Below, piece after piece: positions 24,592 through 33,488 of a stretch of DNA of 39,972 nucleotides (positions are counted from its first letter, which is position 1; the number at the start of each line of letters is the position of its first letter). The position numbers and the translations under genes were made by a program. The stretch is from NCBI GenBank assembly GCA_902547295.1, contig CACCNJ010000010.1, positions 1 through 39,972 of the forward strand, given 5' to 3'. This stretch comes from an uncultured SAR86 cluster bacterium (lineage in GTDB: Bacteria > Pseudomonadota > Gammaproteobacteria > Magnimaribacterales > D2472). The notes under the pieces are model-generated. The model saw only the letters and a program-made list of their open reading frames with translations, was not told the origin of the DNA and searched no databases.

Positions 24592-27168
24592 TTATTTTGC
24601 GAGGGATTTTACTGAATTTGGAATAGAAGTCACGAAATCTTTAATATTATCTGATTCGCCAGCACCTTGAGCAAAATCAGATCTACCTCCACCCTTTCCA
24701 TTAATTTGATTAGATAATTCAGATACAACTTCTTTTGCTGATAAAGATTCAGTCAGGTTTTTTGTAACTCCGCAGACTAAAGCTATTTTATTTGATGACT
24801 CAGTAAAAATAACTACGCACAATTTTTCGTTTGTATTTTTCTGTTCATCAGCAAGAGATCTTAAATCTTTAGTATCCTCAACATCTACTTGCTCAACAAT
24901 TAATTTCCAATCGCCAAATTCATGCGTTTCTGATGAAATTACTGATTTCTTGGCACTTTTGCTCTTTGAAGATTTCTTTAGTTTCTTGTTTTCTTCAATC
25001 AAAGAATTTACCTTTTCTTGAAGCTCATCAGCTGATACGTTTAGAGAATTTTGTAAAGATAAATTAACGTCCCTTAATTTTTTAACATGCTCAATAGACT
25101 TTGACCCTGCCAATGCTTCAATTCTTCTTATTCCTGAAGCTACACTTGATTGGTTAGTAATTACAAAAAATCCTATATCTCCTGTTCGATTGACATGAGT
25201 TCCGCCACATAGTTCTACTGAATAAGAGTTCTCTCCCATAGTAAGAACTCTTACATCGTCATCATATTTTTCTCCAAACAATGCCATAGCTCCAGACTTC
25301 AGAGCATCATCTAATTTCATTAATTCAGTTTTTACTTCAAGATTTTTAAGAGCCTCTTTATTTACAATATCCTCAATCTTAGTAATTTCTTCTTTCGTAA
25401 GTGGTTTAGTATGAGAAAAATCAAATCTAAGTTTATTTTCGTCAACCAAGGATCCCTTCTGTTGGACATGATCACCCAAAACTGCTCTTAATGCTGCATG
25501 AACTAAATGAGTTGATGAGTGATGTATAGCAATTGCGGACCTTTTTTCTTTTTCAACATTCATTTTAATAACGTCACCGGTTTTAATGCTTCCTTTGTCA
25601 ACAATTGCCTTATGAATATATACTTTACCTTGTTTCTTACAATCTAAAATACTACCAGTTGACGATTGAGATGCAAATTTTCCTTTGTCACCAATTTGTC
25701 CTCCGGCCTCAGCATAAAAAGGTGTTTGATTACATGCGAAGAATATTTTCTCTTTGTTCTTAGCTGCTTCTATTCTTTCCTGATCTTTCCAAATAACCAA
25801 AACTTTTGAATCAGACTCTAAATTTTCATAACCTAAAAATTTGGTCTCTTCAATTCCAGAGGCAGCTGGAAGTGAAGATACAAAACTGCTTGATGCTTTC
25901 GAGGTTTGTTTTTGTTGATTCATGCACTCATTGAATCTTTCTTCGTCAATATCAAGCTGCTTTTCTCTTGCAATATCTGCAGTCAAATCAAATGGAAAAC
26001 CATAAGTGTCATGTAATTTAAAAACTACATCGCCAGACAGAGTTTTATTTTTCATATTGGAAATAGTTTCTTCAAGTATTTCTATTCCAGTCTCAAGCGT
26101 TTCAAAGAATTTAATCTCTTCATTCTTAATTAATTCAATAATATCTTTTTGTTTTTTCTTTAATTCTGGGTAAGCAGAATTCATTAGTTTTATTAAATCT
26201 TTTACAAGTAAATGCATAAATGGTTTTTTGGCACCAATTTTATATCCATGTCTGATGCCTCTTCTCATTATTCTTCTCAAGACATAGCCTCTTCCTTCTT
26301 TTTCAGGAATTACTCCATCAGATATTAAAAAAACACTTGATCGAATATGATCAGCAATAACTTTGTGAGATGTACTTCCTTCGCTGCCAAGTATTTTTTC
26401 TGAAGCATTGATTAAATCTTTAAAAACATCTGTTTCATAATTTGAATTAACGCCCTGAAGAACCGCTGCAATTCTTTCTAATCCCATTCCAGTGTCAACA
26501 GATGGTTTTGGGAGTGGTTCCATTTTTCCACTTTCATCTCTATTAAATTGCATAAAGACAAGATTCCATATTTCGATAAATCTATCGCCTTCATCACCTT
26601 CGGCCCCTGGAGGTGTTCCATCAATGTGTTCTCCATGATCATAAAATATTTCAGAGCATGGCCCGCATGGTCCTGTGTCACCCATAGACCAAAAATTATC
26701 ATCATCACCTAATCTAGCTATTCTGCCTGGATCAATTCCAATAATATTTTTCCAAATTTCTTCAGCCTCATCATCGTCTTTATAAACAGTGATCCATAAT
26801 TTTTCTTTATCTAGCTTAAGTTCCTCTGTTAAAAATTCCCATGCGAATTTAATAGCTTCTTCTTTAAAATAATCTCCAAAACTAAAATTACCTAACATTT
26901 CAAAAAATGTATGGTGTCTTAAGGTATAACCAACATTTTCTAGATCATTATGCTTGCCTCCAGCTCTAATACATCTTTGTGAGGTTGCAGCTCGTTTAAA
27001 AATTTTAGTCTCAGTCCCTAAGAAAACATCCTTAAACTGCACCATTCCTGCGTTTGTAAATAATAAAGTTTCATCATTTGGTGGAACTAGAGAGCTTGAA
27101 GCAACAACTTCATGATTCTTTGAATTAAAAAAATCTAAAAAAGCTTTTCTGATATCACTTGTTTTCAT
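24592..27168 (-). CDS. alaS: Alanyl-tRNA synthetase
   Basis: At 858 residues it is slightly shorter than E. coli AlaRS (876). It has the class II core (VGYTLRHHTFFEMLGNFSFGDYFKEEAI; GPCGPCSEIFYDHG), the editing-domain zinc motifs HHSSTHLVHAAL and ELCGGTHVNRTGDIG, a coiled-coil linker (LQEKVNSLIEENKKLKKSSKSKSAKK) and the C-Ala domain with GGGRSDFAQGAG. It charges tRNA-Ala and deacylates Ser/Gly-tRNA-Ala. Its start overlaps the end of the gamma-carbonic-anhydrase-like gene by 14 bases. lysC follows 8 bases downstream, the usual gammaproteobacterial pair, but csrA, often third, is not here. Confidence 0.98.
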   Translation of the reverse strand: MKTSDIRKAFLDFFNSKNHEVVASSSLVPPNDETLLFTNAGMVQFKDVFLGTETKIFKRAATSQRCIRAGGKHNDLENVGYTLRHHTFFEMLGNFSFGDYFKEEAIKFAWEFLTEELKLDKEKLWITVYKDDDEAEEIWKNIIGIDPGRIARLGDDDNFWSMGDTGPCGPCSEIFYDHGEHIDGTPPGAEGDEGDRFIEIWNLVFMQFNRDESGKMEPLPKPSVDTGMGLERIAAVLQGVNSNYETDVFKDLINASEKILGSEGSTSHKVIADHIRSSVFLISDGVIPEKEGRGYVLRRIMRRGIRHGYKIGAKKPFMHLLVKDLIKLMNSAYPELKKKQKDIIELIKNEEIKFFETLETGIEILEETISNMKNKTLSGDVVFKLHDTYGFPFDLTADIAREKQLDIDEERFNECMNQQKQTSKASSSFVSSLPAASGIEETKFLGYENLESDSKVLVIWKDQERIEAAKNKEKIFFACNQTPFYAEAGGQIGDKGKFASQSSTGSILDCKKQGKVYIHKAIVDKGSIKTGDVIKMNVEKEKRSAIAIHHSSTHLVHAALRAVLGDHVQQKGSLVDENKLRFDFSHTKPLTKEEITKIEDIVNKEALKNLEVKTELMKLDDALKSGAMALFGEKYDDDVRVLTMGENSYSVELCGGTHVNRTGDIGFFVITNQSSVASGIRRIEALAGSKSIEHVKKLRDVNLSLQNSLNVSADELQEKVNSLIEENKKLKKSSKSKSAKKSVISSETHEFGDWKLIVEQVDVEDTKDLRSLADEQKNTNEKLCVVIFTESSNKIALVCGVTKNLTESLSAKEVVSELSNQINGKGGGRSDFAQGAGESDNIKDFVTSIPNSVKSLAK

Positions 27169-27685
27169 CTGAGTTCATTATTTGCTTATATTTTTTATAA
27201 TTTTCTACGTAATGAGAAGCCCCAATAGAAACAACGCTTTGTTCTTCTTCGCTAAGAACCTTTTTAATTTTTCCTGGGATGCCTAAAACCATTGCACCGT
27301 CAGGCACTTCCATGCCTTCTGTAACTAGTGCTTTGGAACCGATAATGCAATTTTTTCCTATTTTAGCTCCGTTTAAAACTACAGAACCAATTCCGATCAA
27401 ACTTCCGTCACCAATAGTGCATCCATGTAGCATAGCCATGTGTCCAACAGTTACCATCTTACCGATAGTACACTTAAATCCAGGATCTGTATGTAAAATT
27501 GCGCCATCCTGAACGTTAGAGCCCTCACCAATTTCAATTGGTTCATTATCACCTCTTAAAACTGCATTGAACCATATACTTGCATCTTTTTTTAAGATTA
27601 TGTCTCCAATAACAGTTGCGTTTGGAGCAATCCAAAAGTCATCTCCCTCAGTTTTAATTTTTTTCTCGCCCAGATTAATTTTCAT
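27155..27685 (-). CDS. Gamma-carbonic-anhydrase-like hexapeptide-repeat protein
   Basis: The 176-residue protein is a left-handed beta-helix built from hexapeptide repeats (IAPNATVIGDIILKKDASIW..., VTVGHMAMLHGCTIGDGSLIGIGS...). Histidines in LHTDPG and GHMAMLHG match the three metal ligands of the gamma carbonic anhydrase family (YrdA/PaaY-like), with the C-terminal VLGIPGK typical of this group. It may bind zinc or iron, and could hydrate carbon dioxide or act as a thioesterase; activity in this family is often unproven. It overlaps nudL upstream by 11 bases and alaS downstream by 14, so it is tightly co-translated. Confidence 0.88.
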   Translation of the reverse strand: MKINLGEKKIKTEGDDFWIAPNATVIGDIILKKDASIWFNAVLRGDNEPIEIGEGSNVQDGAILHTDPGFKCTIGKMVTVGHMAMLHGCTIGDGSLIGIGSVVLNGAKIGKNCIIGSKALVTEGMEVPDGAMVLGIPGKIKKVLSEEEQSVVSIGASHYVENYKKYKQIMNSDENK

Positions 27686-28274
27686 CGTATTTTCTTATTA
27701 AATCAAAGTCAGTTTTTATGGCAGCATCAAAACAAATATTCAAAAAATCCGCTGCTATCATGGCTGTGAGGCCCCAAATTTTATTACCATTATAAACCCA
27801 ACTAGGAATATATAGTTTTAAATCATTTTTTTTGAATTCGTTATAGGTTATGTTTTCAGGTTCCATTAGAAATTCTAAAGGTACTGTAAATATCTCATCT
27901 ATCTCATAATTTCCCTTGAAATCTTGGTTCTTTACAAGATGTCCTACATATGGATGAACTTCGATCTTATGCCGCGATATCAAATAATTAAGTGCACCTA
28001 ATTTTTTTAAATTCTTTGTATGTAAATTTATTTCCTCATTACTTTCTCTTAAAGCAGTTTCATAAAGGTCATTATCGCCTTCCTCCCACTTGCCTCCAGG
28101 AAAACTTACCTCACCAGAGTGAGTTGATAGACTTGAAGACCGTTTAGTAAATAAAATTTTGATGCCACTATCATTATCATTTTGTAAAAGAATAATCATC
28201 ACACCAGCTTTTTTATGATCAGTAGTATCAATGAGATTTATTTGTTCAAGTTTTTGCTTTATGCTGTTAATCAT
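27675..28274 (-). CDS. nudL: NUDIX hydrolase, CoA pyrophosphatase type
   Basis: From the ATG at 28274 the protein has 199 residues, with SSSLSTHSGEVSFPGGKWEEGD followed by ALRESNEEINL, the NUDIX box (about residues 61-84) preceded by the HxGEVSFPGG element characteristic of CoA pyrophosphatases (NudL/YeaB). It probably cleaves CoA or acyl-CoA to 4'-phosphopantetheine and 3',5'-ADP. A longer frame upstream to 28388 would run through the promoter and start of the divergent NUDIX gene and lacks homology, so the shorter start is chosen. It is the first gene of the run nudL, carbonic-anhydrase-like, alaS, lysC, pyrC. Confidence 0.88.
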   Translation of the reverse strand: MINSIKQKLEQINLIDTTDHKKAGVMIILLQNDNDSGIKILFTKRSSSLSTHSGEVSFPGGKWEEGDNDLYETALRESNEEINLHTKNLKKLGALNYLISRHKIEVHPYVGHLVKNQDFKGNYEIDEIFTVPLEFLMEPENITYNEFKKNDLKLYIPSWVYNGNKIWGLTAMIAADFLNICFDAAIKTDFDLIRKYDEN

Positions 28275-28326
28275 ATGGATAATTTTAACGTCTAAAGTAT
28301 CTATAATCTTTAAATAAGGAAGGAAA

Positions 28327-28863
28327 TTGAAATATTGTTCTAATTGCGGCAGTTCAAATCTGGAATTTATGATTCCAGAACATGACAATATTAAAAGATA
28401 TTGCTGCCAAGATTGTGATTCAATCTTCTACACGAATCCAAACAATGTTGTTGGAGCCTTATGTATAAGAGATAACAAGATACTAATGGCAAAAAGAGAT
28501 ATCAATCCTCGTAAAGGTTTATGGACACTGCCTGCTGGTTTTATGGAAAATGCTGAAACTCTCCAAGAAGGTGCTATTAGAGAGACTTTTGAAGAAACTG
28601 GTTCAAAGGCAAAAATTAAAATGGCATATTCAATGTTTAGCTTACCTCATATTAATCAAGTTCATATGTTTTTTTTAGCTGATCTTTTAGATGATAACTA
28701 TGGTCCAACTTTTGAAAGTTCAGATGTGAGGCTATTTGATATTGATGAAATTTTATGGGATGAAATAGCCTTTCCTACTGTTAAAAAAACACTTGAGTAC
28801 TATATTGAGGATCTCAAAAAAGGCGATTTTATTTTTAGAGAAGAAGATATTAAACTTTGGTAA
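28327..28863 (+). CDS. NUDIX hydrolase with N-terminal zinc ribbon
   Basis: The 178-residue protein opens with a zinc ribbon (C4, C7, C27, C30; an extra C26) and then a NUDIX domain with a complete box at residues 71-92 (G71, E77, R85-E86, E89-E90, G92). This architecture is common among ADP-ribose or nucleotide-sugar pyrophosphatases; the substrate is not identifiable. The start codon is TTG at 28327, supported by AAGGAAGG about 4 bases upstream and by the position of the first zinc cysteine. It is divergent from nudL across 52 bases, so two NUDIX genes share a control region. Its stop abuts the purL stop. Confidence 0.88.
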   Translation: MKYCSNCGSSNLEFMIPEHDNIKRYCCQDCDSIFYTNPNNVVGALCIRDNKILMAKRDINPRKGLWTLPAGFMENAETLQEGAIRETFEETGSKAKIKMAYSMFSLPHINQVHMFFLADLLDDNYGPTFESSDVRLFDIDEILWDEIAFPTVKKTLEYYIEDLKKGDFIFREEDIKLW

Positions 28864-31800
28864 TTAATTTTTATCGCTAAATTTTTTTGCATTTATAAAA
28901 ATTTGCATCCAAGGAGAGTACTCATTCCAGTCTTTTCTGTGCCAACTTAGTTGAACTTTTCTAAAAACTCTTTCTGGATGAGGCATCATAATGGTAACTC
29001 TCCCATTAGAAGCTGTAATACCTGTTATGCCATTAGGTGAGCCGTTTGGATTAATAGGATACATTTCAGATGAGTTTTCTGATGAATCAACAAAATGCAT
29101 GGCTATTTGATTGGTTTTTTCTAATTCCTGAAGATCATTATTATTAAATTGAGCTCTTCCTTCTCCATGAGCTGATGCAACCGGTATCATCCAATCCTCC
29201 ATCCCATCTAAAAGAACCGATTCTGTTTTTGATATTTTTACTTGAGCCAAACGGGCTTCAAATTGATCTGATAAATTTCTTTCAAAACTTGGCCAAAATT
29301 CAGCTCCTGGAATAATATCTTTTAAATTTGATAGCATCTGGCATCCGTTACATACGCCTAATGTGAAAACTTTTTCGTTATTGAAAAATTCATGAAATTG
29401 ATCTTTAACAAGATTGTTGTACAAAATAGTTTTTGACCAGCCTCCTCCAGCGCCGAGAACATCACCGTATGAGAAACCACCACATACCGCCATGCCCTGA
29501 AAGTCCTTTAAATTTATGTTTCCATCAAGAAGGTCTTGCATATGAACATCAAAAGCATTGAAGCCTGCAAGCTTAAAAGCAGCTGCCATTTCATTTTGTC
29601 CATTTACGCCCTGTTCTCTTAAAATTGCTACTTTAGGCTTTATTCTTTTGATATTAATATGCTTAAGCTCATTTTCATCAAACGAGATATTGCTTTTAAG
29701 TCCTTGAAAATTTCTATCATCAAGTAAACTTAGTTCAGAGTTTGCAATTTCTTCGTTATCTCTTATGGATTGAATAGCATGAGAAGTCTCTCGCCAATTT
29801 TTTTCTAATTCAATAACTGACTTACTAAAAAGCTCTGAATCATTCTTAAAAATCGAAAATTGCTCACCGTCTATTATTTCAGCTATATTTTTTACATAAA
29901 TATTTTCATTCGTTAGAGTATTTGTAACTTCATCAAGATTATTTTTCTTAATTTGAATTGCAAAGCCAATTTCCTCAGAGAAAAGGAATTCATTGACGCC
30001 TGATGAATCATCTAAATTCAATCTCATACCAACTTTTTTGGTAAAGCACATTTCTAACAATGTTGTTATAAGACCTCCATCAGAAATATCATGCATTGCT
30101 AGTATTTTTTTACTTTTCAAAAGATTTTGAATACCTGAAAACAGTTTTTCGAATACCTCAATATCATCTATGTCTGGGGTATGTTGATATTTTGTTTCAG
30201 TAATTTCTGAGAATATTGATCCAGCCAACCTATTTTTATTATTTAACTTAATCAAAAGAATGTTTGAATCATCAGAAGTGTTTAATTCTGGAGTAACTGA
30301 CTCTGTAACATCATCTACTGGTGCCATTGCTGTAATAACTCCAGACAAGGGACTTGATACTTCATAATCTGAATTATTTTCTGACCACTTAGTTCTCATA
30401 GATAAAGAATCTTTTCCAACAGGGATAGAAACTTTTAAATCGACCGCAATTTTTGACAAAGCCTCAACTCCAGACCTCAAGGCAAAATCATCTGAATTTT
30501 CTCCAGATGCTGCCATCCAATTTGCAGACACTTGAACATTTTTTAATCCTTTAATAACAACCCCTGACATATTGGTTAAAGCTTCGCCAAGAGCCATTCT
30601 CATAGATGCGGCAGGATTTATAAGAGCAATGGTAGGCTTTTCTCCAATACTTAGAACTTCTCCATTATTTGATGTATAAGATCTTAAGCTTAGTGAATAG
30701 TCAGAAACAGGAACTTGATATGGCCCCACGAACTGATCTCTTGCAACCATTCCACTTACTGTTCTATCACCAATTGTTATTAGGAAAGATTTTGATGAAA
30801 CAGTCGGATGTTGAAGAACTTTAGTAATTGAATCACTCAAATCAATGTCTTCTGAATTATCTTCATTAAATGTTTTAAAAAATTCTTCTTTAACTTCCAT
30901 TTCTGTAATTGGAAGATCGCCGAATAGCATTGATAATGGCACATCAACAGGATAGTTTTTGTTTTTATCATCATAAAGTTTCACAGACATTTCTTTTGTT
31001 GTGTGTCCAACAATTGCATATTCACATCTCTCTCTTTGACATATCTTTTCAAAAGCATTTTTATTATCTTTATGAATTGCTAATACATATCTTTCTTGAG
31101 ATTCATTAGACCAAATTTCCATAGGTGACATGGACTTATCTGCATTTGGAATTTTTGATAATTCAATATACACACCCAGATTAGAATCTTTAGCTAATTC
31201 AGGAATTGCATTGGATAGTCCACCAGCTCCAACATCGTGAATAAACTCAATAAAGCTATTTTCTTGTGACGAACATTTATTAATGACCTCTTGGCATCTT
31301 CTTTCCATTTCAGCATTGTCTCTTTGAACGGAAGCAAAATCTAAATCTTCGTCGCTATCTCCTGATGAGACTGATGATGCAGCACCTCCACCAAGACCAA
31401 TAAGCATTGCAGGTCCTCCTAAAACAACAACTAAATAATCTTCTTTAATTTGTAATTTAAAGTTATTTACATCCCTTACTTCACCTATACCTCCGGCAAG
31501 CATTATTGGTTTGTGATATCCAAAGGCTTTGTTATTGTCAAAATCGGTTTCAAAACATCTAAAATATCCAAGAGTTGATGGTCTCCCAAATTCATTATTA
31601 AAAGCAGCTGCTCCGATCGGGGCTTCAATCATAATATCTAGCGGGGATGCAATTCTTGATGGTTTAAGCTCATTCTTTTCCCAGCTTCTCAAAAGGTTTG
31701 GAATTCTTAAATTAGAAACATTAAAACCAACCAACCCAATTTTAGGTTTTGCACCCCTTCCTGTAGCTCCTTCATCTCGAATTTCTCCACCAGATCCTGT

Positions 31801-32706
31801 TGAAGCTCCTGGATATGGTGAAATTGCTGTTGGATGGTTATGAGTTTCGACTTTAATAGTTGAATTTAAATTATCCTCTTTAAATTCATATTCATTGGAT
31901 TCATTTAAGTTCAATCTCTCAACTTTTGATCCCTCGACAATAGCTGCGTTATCTTTGTATGCTGAAATGATTCCATCTGGAGATGATTTGCTTGTCTCTT
32001 TTATTAAATCAAATAACGTATTATTTTTTTGAGAACCGTCTACATTCCATTTAGCATTAAATATTTTGTGTCTACAATGCTCAGAATTAGCTTGAGCAAA
32101 CATCATCAATTCTGCATCGGTGGGATTTCTTTTTTCTTTATTATAAAAATCATACAAGTAATCTATTTCTTGATTACTCATAGCAAACCCAAATGACTTG
32201 TTTGCTCTTTCAAGCTCTGATTTACCTTCTTCTAAAATGTTGATGTGATTCAAGGATCTGGACTTATCTGATTTAAAAAGATTCTTGAAATCATCTTTAT
32301 TGTTATAAATCGATTGAGTCATTCGATCGTAAAACATCGAAAGATCTAGTGCATTAATTTCAGAATCACATTCAAGATTAAATCCATATAGTCTTTCAAC
32401 TCTTTCGATATTATCGAAACCAACGTTTCTGATTATGTCCTCTGTTTTAGATGACCATGGTGAAATTGTTCCTAATCTTGGTCCTACATAAAAAGTAAAC
32501 TCTGCGTCATTCTCTTTTGCAGCAAGAATGTCTTGAAGACCCTCATGATTAATTTTTTCAGATTTAGATTGAACCAAATAAATCTCATTAGATGATATTT
32601 TTGCAGCGATTTTATTTGAATTTGAGAATTGGTGCTTGATCTGATCAAGCTTAGAACTTGAAAAACTTTGTTTACCCTTAAATATAAAGTTTTTAGTCTT
32701 TGACAC
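28864..32706 (-). CDS. purL: Phosphoribosylformylglycinamidine synthase
   Basis: At 1280 residues this is the large single-chain PurL (E. coli 1295): an N-terminal domain, FGAM synthase core with FAQANSEHCRHKIFNAKW and VETHNHPTAISPYPGASTGSGGEIRDEGATGRGAKP, a second core repeat, and a glutamine amidotransferase domain with catalytic cysteine C1119 in LGVCNGCQML and HGEGRAQF. It converts FGAR to FGAM in purine synthesis, using ammonia from glutamine. The start codon is GTG at 32706, with AAAGAAG just upstream as a weak ribosome-binding site. It is divergent from the lytic transglycosylase gene, as in E. coli (mltF-purL). Confidence 0.98.
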   Translation of the reverse strand: MSKTKNFIFKGKQSFSSSKLDQIKHQFSNSNKIAAKISSNEIYLVQSKSEKINHEGLQDILAAKENDAEFTFYVGPRLGTISPWSSKTEDIIRNVGFDNIERVERLYGFNLECDSEINALDLSMFYDRMTQSIYNNKDDFKNLFKSDKSRSLNHINILEEGKSELERANKSFGFAMSNQEIDYLYDFYNKEKRNPTDAELMMFAQANSEHCRHKIFNAKWNVDGSQKNNTLFDLIKETSKSSPDGIISAYKDNAAIVEGSKVERLNLNESNEYEFKEDNLNSTIKVETHNHPTAISPYPGASTGSGGEIRDEGATGRGAKPKIGLVGFNVSNLRIPNLLRSWEKNELKPSRIASPLDIMIEAPIGAAAFNNEFGRPSTLGYFRCFETDFDNNKAFGYHKPIMLAGGIGEVRDVNNFKLQIKEDYLVVVLGGPAMLIGLGGGAASSVSSGDSDEDLDFASVQRDNAEMERRCQEVINKCSSQENSFIEFIHDVGAGGLSNAIPELAKDSNLGVYIELSKIPNADKSMSPMEIWSNESQERYVLAIHKDNKNAFEKICQRERCEYAIVGHTTKEMSVKLYDDKNKNYPVDVPLSMLFGDLPITEMEVKEEFFKTFNEDNSEDIDLSDSITKVLQHPTVSSKSFLITIGDRTVSGMVARDQFVGPYQVPVSDYSLSLRSYTSNNGEVLSIGEKPTIALINPAASMRMALGEALTNMSGVVIKGLKNVQVSANWMAASGENSDDFALRSGVEALSKIAVDLKVSIPVGKDSLSMRTKWSENNSDYEVSSPLSGVITAMAPVDDVTESVTPELNTSDDSNILLIKLNNKNRLAGSIFSEITETKYQHTPDIDDIEVFEKLFSGIQNLLKSKKILAMHDISDGGLITTLLEMCFTKKVGMRLNLDDSSGVNEFLFSEEIGFAIQIKKNNLDEVTNTLTNENIYVKNIAEIIDGEQFSIFKNDSELFSKSVIELEKNWRETSHAIQSIRDNEEIANSELSLLDDRNFQGLKSNISFDENELKHINIKRIKPKVAILREQGVNGQNEMAAAFKLAGFNAFDVHMQDLLDGNINLKDFQGMAVCGGFSYGDVLGAGGGWSKTILYNNLVKDQFHEFFNNEKVFTLGVCNGCQMLSNLKDIIPGAEFWPSFERNLSDQFEARLAQVKISKTESVLLDGMEDWMIPVASAHGEGRAQFNNNDLQELEKTNQIAMHFVDSSENSSEMYPINPNGSPNGITGITASNGRVTIMMPHPERVFRKVQLSWHRKDWNEYSPWMQIFINAKKFSDKN

Positions 32707-32774
32707 TTCTTTAAGTCTGAAATATTGTATATAACATATTAATTATAAAGTCTTTATGAATTAAATAATTAAAA

Positions 32775-33488
32775 ATGGGGAATATCTTTAGATTTTTTTT
32801 ATTTTCAGCCATTACGGTCTTTTTGGTAGGTTGTTCTTTCTTTAACAAAGAAATGAGTTGTGAAGAAATTCTAATAAATTCTTATGAAGAGTCTTCATTA
32901 AACAACTTTGAAAAAAATAAATTTAAAGACTTACTTGAAAATAGATATCCTCAGTACGACGAGATATTTGCATCAGCATCTAGAGAAACAAACATTGAAA
33001 AGAATCTTTTAGCAGCAATCTCATTTCAAGAATCTCAATGGGATCCAAAAGCAAAATCTAATATGGGTGTTAGAGGCATGATGATGGTTACATTGGAGAC
33101 TGCAGCCTTAGTTGGCGTTGAAAAAAGACTAAACCCTGAACAAAATATTAAAGGTGGAGCAAAATATTTTTCAATGCTTCAAAATAAAAATAAAATCGGT
33201 CCCTCCGAAGCTGATAAATTGTCAATTGTATTGGCAAGTTATAATCTTGGACCGACAAATATCATTAAAATAGCTGGTCAAATAGATTCTAATATTGAAA
33301 ACGTTACTTGGGAGAATATAAAAGAAAAACTCAAAGTAACTTCTGGAGAAGATCTTAATATGATGGATAACGGATCCTACTCAAGGGCTCAACAGGCAAT
33401 AGATTATGTTGATAGAGTTAAGAGCTATTATCAACTAATGAGTGCTCATGCATGTGTTAATCCTAAAGATCAATTAACTTTCTTTTAA
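32775..33488 (+). CDS. Lipoprotein lytic transglycosylase, MltF-like catalytic domain only
   Basis: The 237-residue protein has a lipoprotein signal ending FLVGC (C20) and a soluble-lytic-transglycosylase domain: [34 protein letters not shown] with catalytic glutamate E86, then the family pattern [16 protein letters not shown] and [13 protein letters not shown]. It should cleave peptidoglycan from the periplasmic side of a membrane. E. coli MltF, which sits at the same position next to purL, also has an N-terminal solute-binding-like domain of about 240 residues; that domain is absent here. No Shine-Dalgarno sequence is visible before the ATG. Its last 26 bases overlap the end of the convergent uvrB gene. 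Confidence 0.88.
   Translation: MGNIFRFFLFSAITVFLVGCSFFNKEMSCEEILINSYEESSLNNFEKNKFKDLLENRYPQYDEIFASASRETNIEKNLLAAISFQESQWDPKAKSNMGVRGMMMVTLETAALVGVEKRLNPEQNIKGGAKYFSMLQNKNKIGPSEADKLSIVLASYNLGPTNIIKIAGQIDSNIENVTWENIKEKLKVTSGEDLNMMDNGSYSRAQQAIDYVDRVKSYYQLMSAHACVNPKDQLTFF

Noticed and set aside
28275-28388. N-terminal extension of nudL
   Set aside because: It would overlap the start of the divergent NUDIX gene, and the NUDIX family length fits the ATG at 28274.
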